Shown here piece by piece: positions 62,411 through 64,000 of a stretch of DNA of 64,000 nucleotides (position 1 is its first letter; every line of letters starts with the position of its first letter). Location of the stretch: NCBI GenBank assembly GCA_045633845.1, contig JAZQZC010000046.1, positions 1-64,000 of the forward strand, given 5' to 3'. This DNA comes from RGIG4708 sp045633845. Lineage in GTDB: Bacteria > Bacillota > Clostridia > UMGS1810. The notes under the pieces are model-generated. The model did not search any database. It was given only the letters and a program-made list of their open reading frames with translations, and was not told the origin of the DNA. A program made the translations under genes and the position numbers.

Positions 62411-63409
62411 TTGCCAATGCTCAGCATTTCCAAAAAAGGAGACAACTTCAGCGTCAGCAATCAGTTTGTAGATAAATATATGTGTGATGCAAACGGGTCT
62501 TTTGTTAAGGTGTATTTGTATTGCCTTCGTTATGCCCACTCTGAGGGTAATCTTTCTATTGCAAAAATTGCATCACTTCTCAATATGATTCAGTCAGATG
62601 TTATAAGTGCTCTTAAATACTGGGACAGCGTAGGCGTGCTTAAGCTTGAAAAAAGCGACAAAAATGATTATTCCATCGAGCTTTTTGACAGCTTTGAACA
62701 CAAGCAGTCGCAGCCTACATATCAGGAGAGCGTTGCAGCTGCAAGCGGCGGAACGGACAAAAAGGCGTTGCCAAATCAGCCCTCTTATTCAAAGTCTGAC
62801 CTTACCACAGCAATGCAGGGCAACGAAAAAATCAAACAGCTGTTTAACCTTGCAGGTCAGCTGCTCAACAAAACCCTCAATACAAATGATATGCACTACA
62901 TTTATATGTTTTATGATTATCTCAAATTTCCTCCTGAGGTGATTTTTATACTTCTGGAGTATTGCGTGTCAATAGGCAAAAGCAATATGAGATATATCGA
63001 AAAGGTTGCACTTTCCTGGGCAGATAACGAAATAAACACTCAGTCAAAGGCACAAGCCTTTATAAGGATGCGCAACAAGGAAAATGAATTTATACAAAAA
63101 TACAAAACAATGTTTAAAATTGTTGGCAGAGATTTTACCGATTCGGAGGTTGCACTTATAAAAACCTGGGTTAACGAGTACAAGCTTTCTGATGAACAAA
63201 TACTTTCTGCATACGAAATAACTGTTATGAATACAGGCAAAATTGCACTCAAATATATGGACACCGTTATTAAAAATAAAATGTCACAGGCAAATCAGTC
63301 ATCAGGCGCAAAAGCACTGCAAAAGAAAAACGCTTTTCAGGATTACAACAGTGATGGCTACGAATACGAGATGCAAATGATTAAGAAAAATCTGTCTGCG
63401 CAAAACTGA
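62411..63409 (+). CDS. DnaD-domain primosome protein
   Basis: A 332-residue protein read from TTG 62411, 10 bases after GGAG; GTG 62402 lies in the ribosome site. N-terminal winged helix with KVYLYCLRYAHSEGNLSIAK and LNMIQSDVISALKYWDSVGV, then two DnaD/DnaB_2-like domains (about 130-200, LNTNDMHYIYMFYDYLKFPP; about 215-290, FTDSEVALIKTWVNEYKLSD) with the YxxxIxxxW-like core. It helps load the replicative helicase. The partner loader gene follows 39 bases later. Confidence 0.88.
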   Translation: MPMLSISKKGDNFSVSNQFVDKYMCDANGSFVKVYLYCLRYAHSEGNLSIAKIASLLNMIQSDVISALKYWDSVGVLKLEKSDKNDYSIELFDSFEHKQSQPTYQESVAAASGGTDKKALPNQPSYSKSDLTTAMQGNEKIKQLFNLAGQLLNKTLNTNDMHYIYMFYDYLKFPPEVIFILLEYCVSIGKSNMRYIEKVALSWADNEINTQSKAQAFIRMRNKENEFIQKYKTMFKIVGRDFTDSEVALIKTWVNEYKLSDEQILSAYEITVMNTGKIALKYMDTVIKNKMSQANQSSGAKALQKKNAFQDYNSDGYEYEMQMIKKNLSAQN

Positions 63410-63448
63410 TATGCCATAGCCGCCCGTGGCGGCAGAACGGAGAATAAT

Positions 63449-64000
63449 ATGGAAAATTTAAATATGGTCGAAGTTATAGCCGACGAATATAAACAGCTTA
63501 ATAAGCAGCGACGTGAGCACCTTGAGGAATATAACAAGTATCTGTACACAGCTTTGCCCCAAATAAATGACATAGACAACGAAATTGCCTGCCTTGCAAT
63601 AAACTCTGCATCTCAGGTGGTAAAAGGCACATTAACTGTGCAAGAGGCTTTTGAATATATGGAAAAGCGCCGCAATGAGTTAAATGCGCAAAAGTCACAG
63701 CTTATATCAAGGTCAGACATTGTGCCATATAAGCCTTTGCCGTACAAATGCTCTGCCTGCAAAGACACAGGCGTTGTAAATGGTCAAAAATGTCGTTGCT
63801 ACAAACAAAAGGTGCGCAAATATATGATAGACAGTGCAAAAAAAATCTCAAATTTTTCGTGTGATATTGACAAAGACAACTTTGGCGCTTTGTCAATGCA
63901 GTATTACGATAGAAACATCATGCCAAAGCTTGGAATTTCACCATTTGAGTATATGAGCGGCATAGTAAAAAAGTGCCGTGAATATTGCGAAGGCTTTGGC
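63449..64000 (+). CDS. DnaI/DnaC-like helicase loader, N-terminal part
   Basis: Runs off the window end; 184 codons are visible. MENLNMVEVIADEYKQLNKQ leads into a coiled, Glu/Lys-rich region and a zinc-ribbon CSACKDTGVVNGQKCRCYK (about 110-128, CxxC and CxC), as in the N-terminal domain of DnaI. The ATPase core with Walker A should lie beyond 64000. GGAGAATAAT precedes the ATG. It is paired with the DnaD gene, as in Firmicutes primosome operons. Confidence 0.85.
   Translation, partial: MENLNMVEVIADEYKQLNKQRREHLEEYNKYLYTALPQINDIDNEIACLAINSASQVVKGTLTVQEAFEYMEKRRNELNAQKSQLISRSDIVPYKPLPYKCSACKDTGVVNGQKCRCYKQKVRKYMIDSAKKISNFSCDIDKDNFGALSMQYYDRNIMPKLGISPFEYMSGIVKKCREYCEGFG

Overview
The window is a chromosome segment of a low-GC, Gram-positive, strictly anaerobic, probably spore-forming Clostridia bacterium. 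The evidence is AGGAGG-type ribosome sites, frequent TTG and GTG starts, S-layer-homology (SLH) proteins, spoVG, a trimeric [FeFe] hydrogenase with its maturases, and a diaminopimelate epimerase domain. I cannot name the genus from sequence alone.

Layout. 1-2.3 kb: single-gene accessory units (methyltransferase, histidine phosphatase, low-molecular-weight phosphatase) separated by a short hairpin repeat, then dtd. 2.97-7.1 kb: the three hydrogenase subunits. 7.2-11.2 kb, opposite strand: TM1266-type regulator, hydE, hydG and hydF, preceded by a promoter and a riboswitch-like leader. 11.5-16.1 kb: small accessory genes, several separated by copies of a ~188-bp structured element with terminal inverted repeats. 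16.3-30.9 kb: a cell-surface system made of a LytTR regulator and GHKL sensor kinase, a Cys-rich small protein, an SLH-anchored cohesin protein, two very large secreted proteins (MACPF, beta-helix, Ig-like, cohesin, dockerin and InlB-type repeats in that order) and a small secreted cohesin protein. 30.9-33.0 kb: decayed DNA with a DUF6870-like gene, another copy of the 188-bp element, a truncated copy of the first methyltransferase and a sugar-kinase remnant. 33.1-64 kb: mostly core genes: an antiporter, an SLH/phosphate-binding lipoprotein, nitroreductase, spoVG, a pair of M16 peptidases, lgt, mgtE with a leader ORF, carA and a carB-dapF fusion, yhaO/yhaN-like genes, asp23, a DhaK/DhaL-type kinase, recG, prfA, sua5, rimI, tsaD, an S-layer protein, and dnaD and dnaI-like genes running off the end.

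The most exciting part is the 16-31 kb locus. Pore-forming (MACPF) proteins carry both halves of the cohesin-dockerin pairing used in cellulosomes, next to an SLH-anchored cohesin. This suggests a surface-assembled, quorum- or signal-regulated pore-forming or adhesive complex, not a cellulose-degrading one. Other notable points are the covarying structured repeat that separates one-gene units, a promoter/aptamer/terminator leader before the hydrogenase maturation operon, a CarA without the glutaminase Cys and Glu, and a CarB-DapF fusion whose epimerase domain has lost one catalytic Cys.
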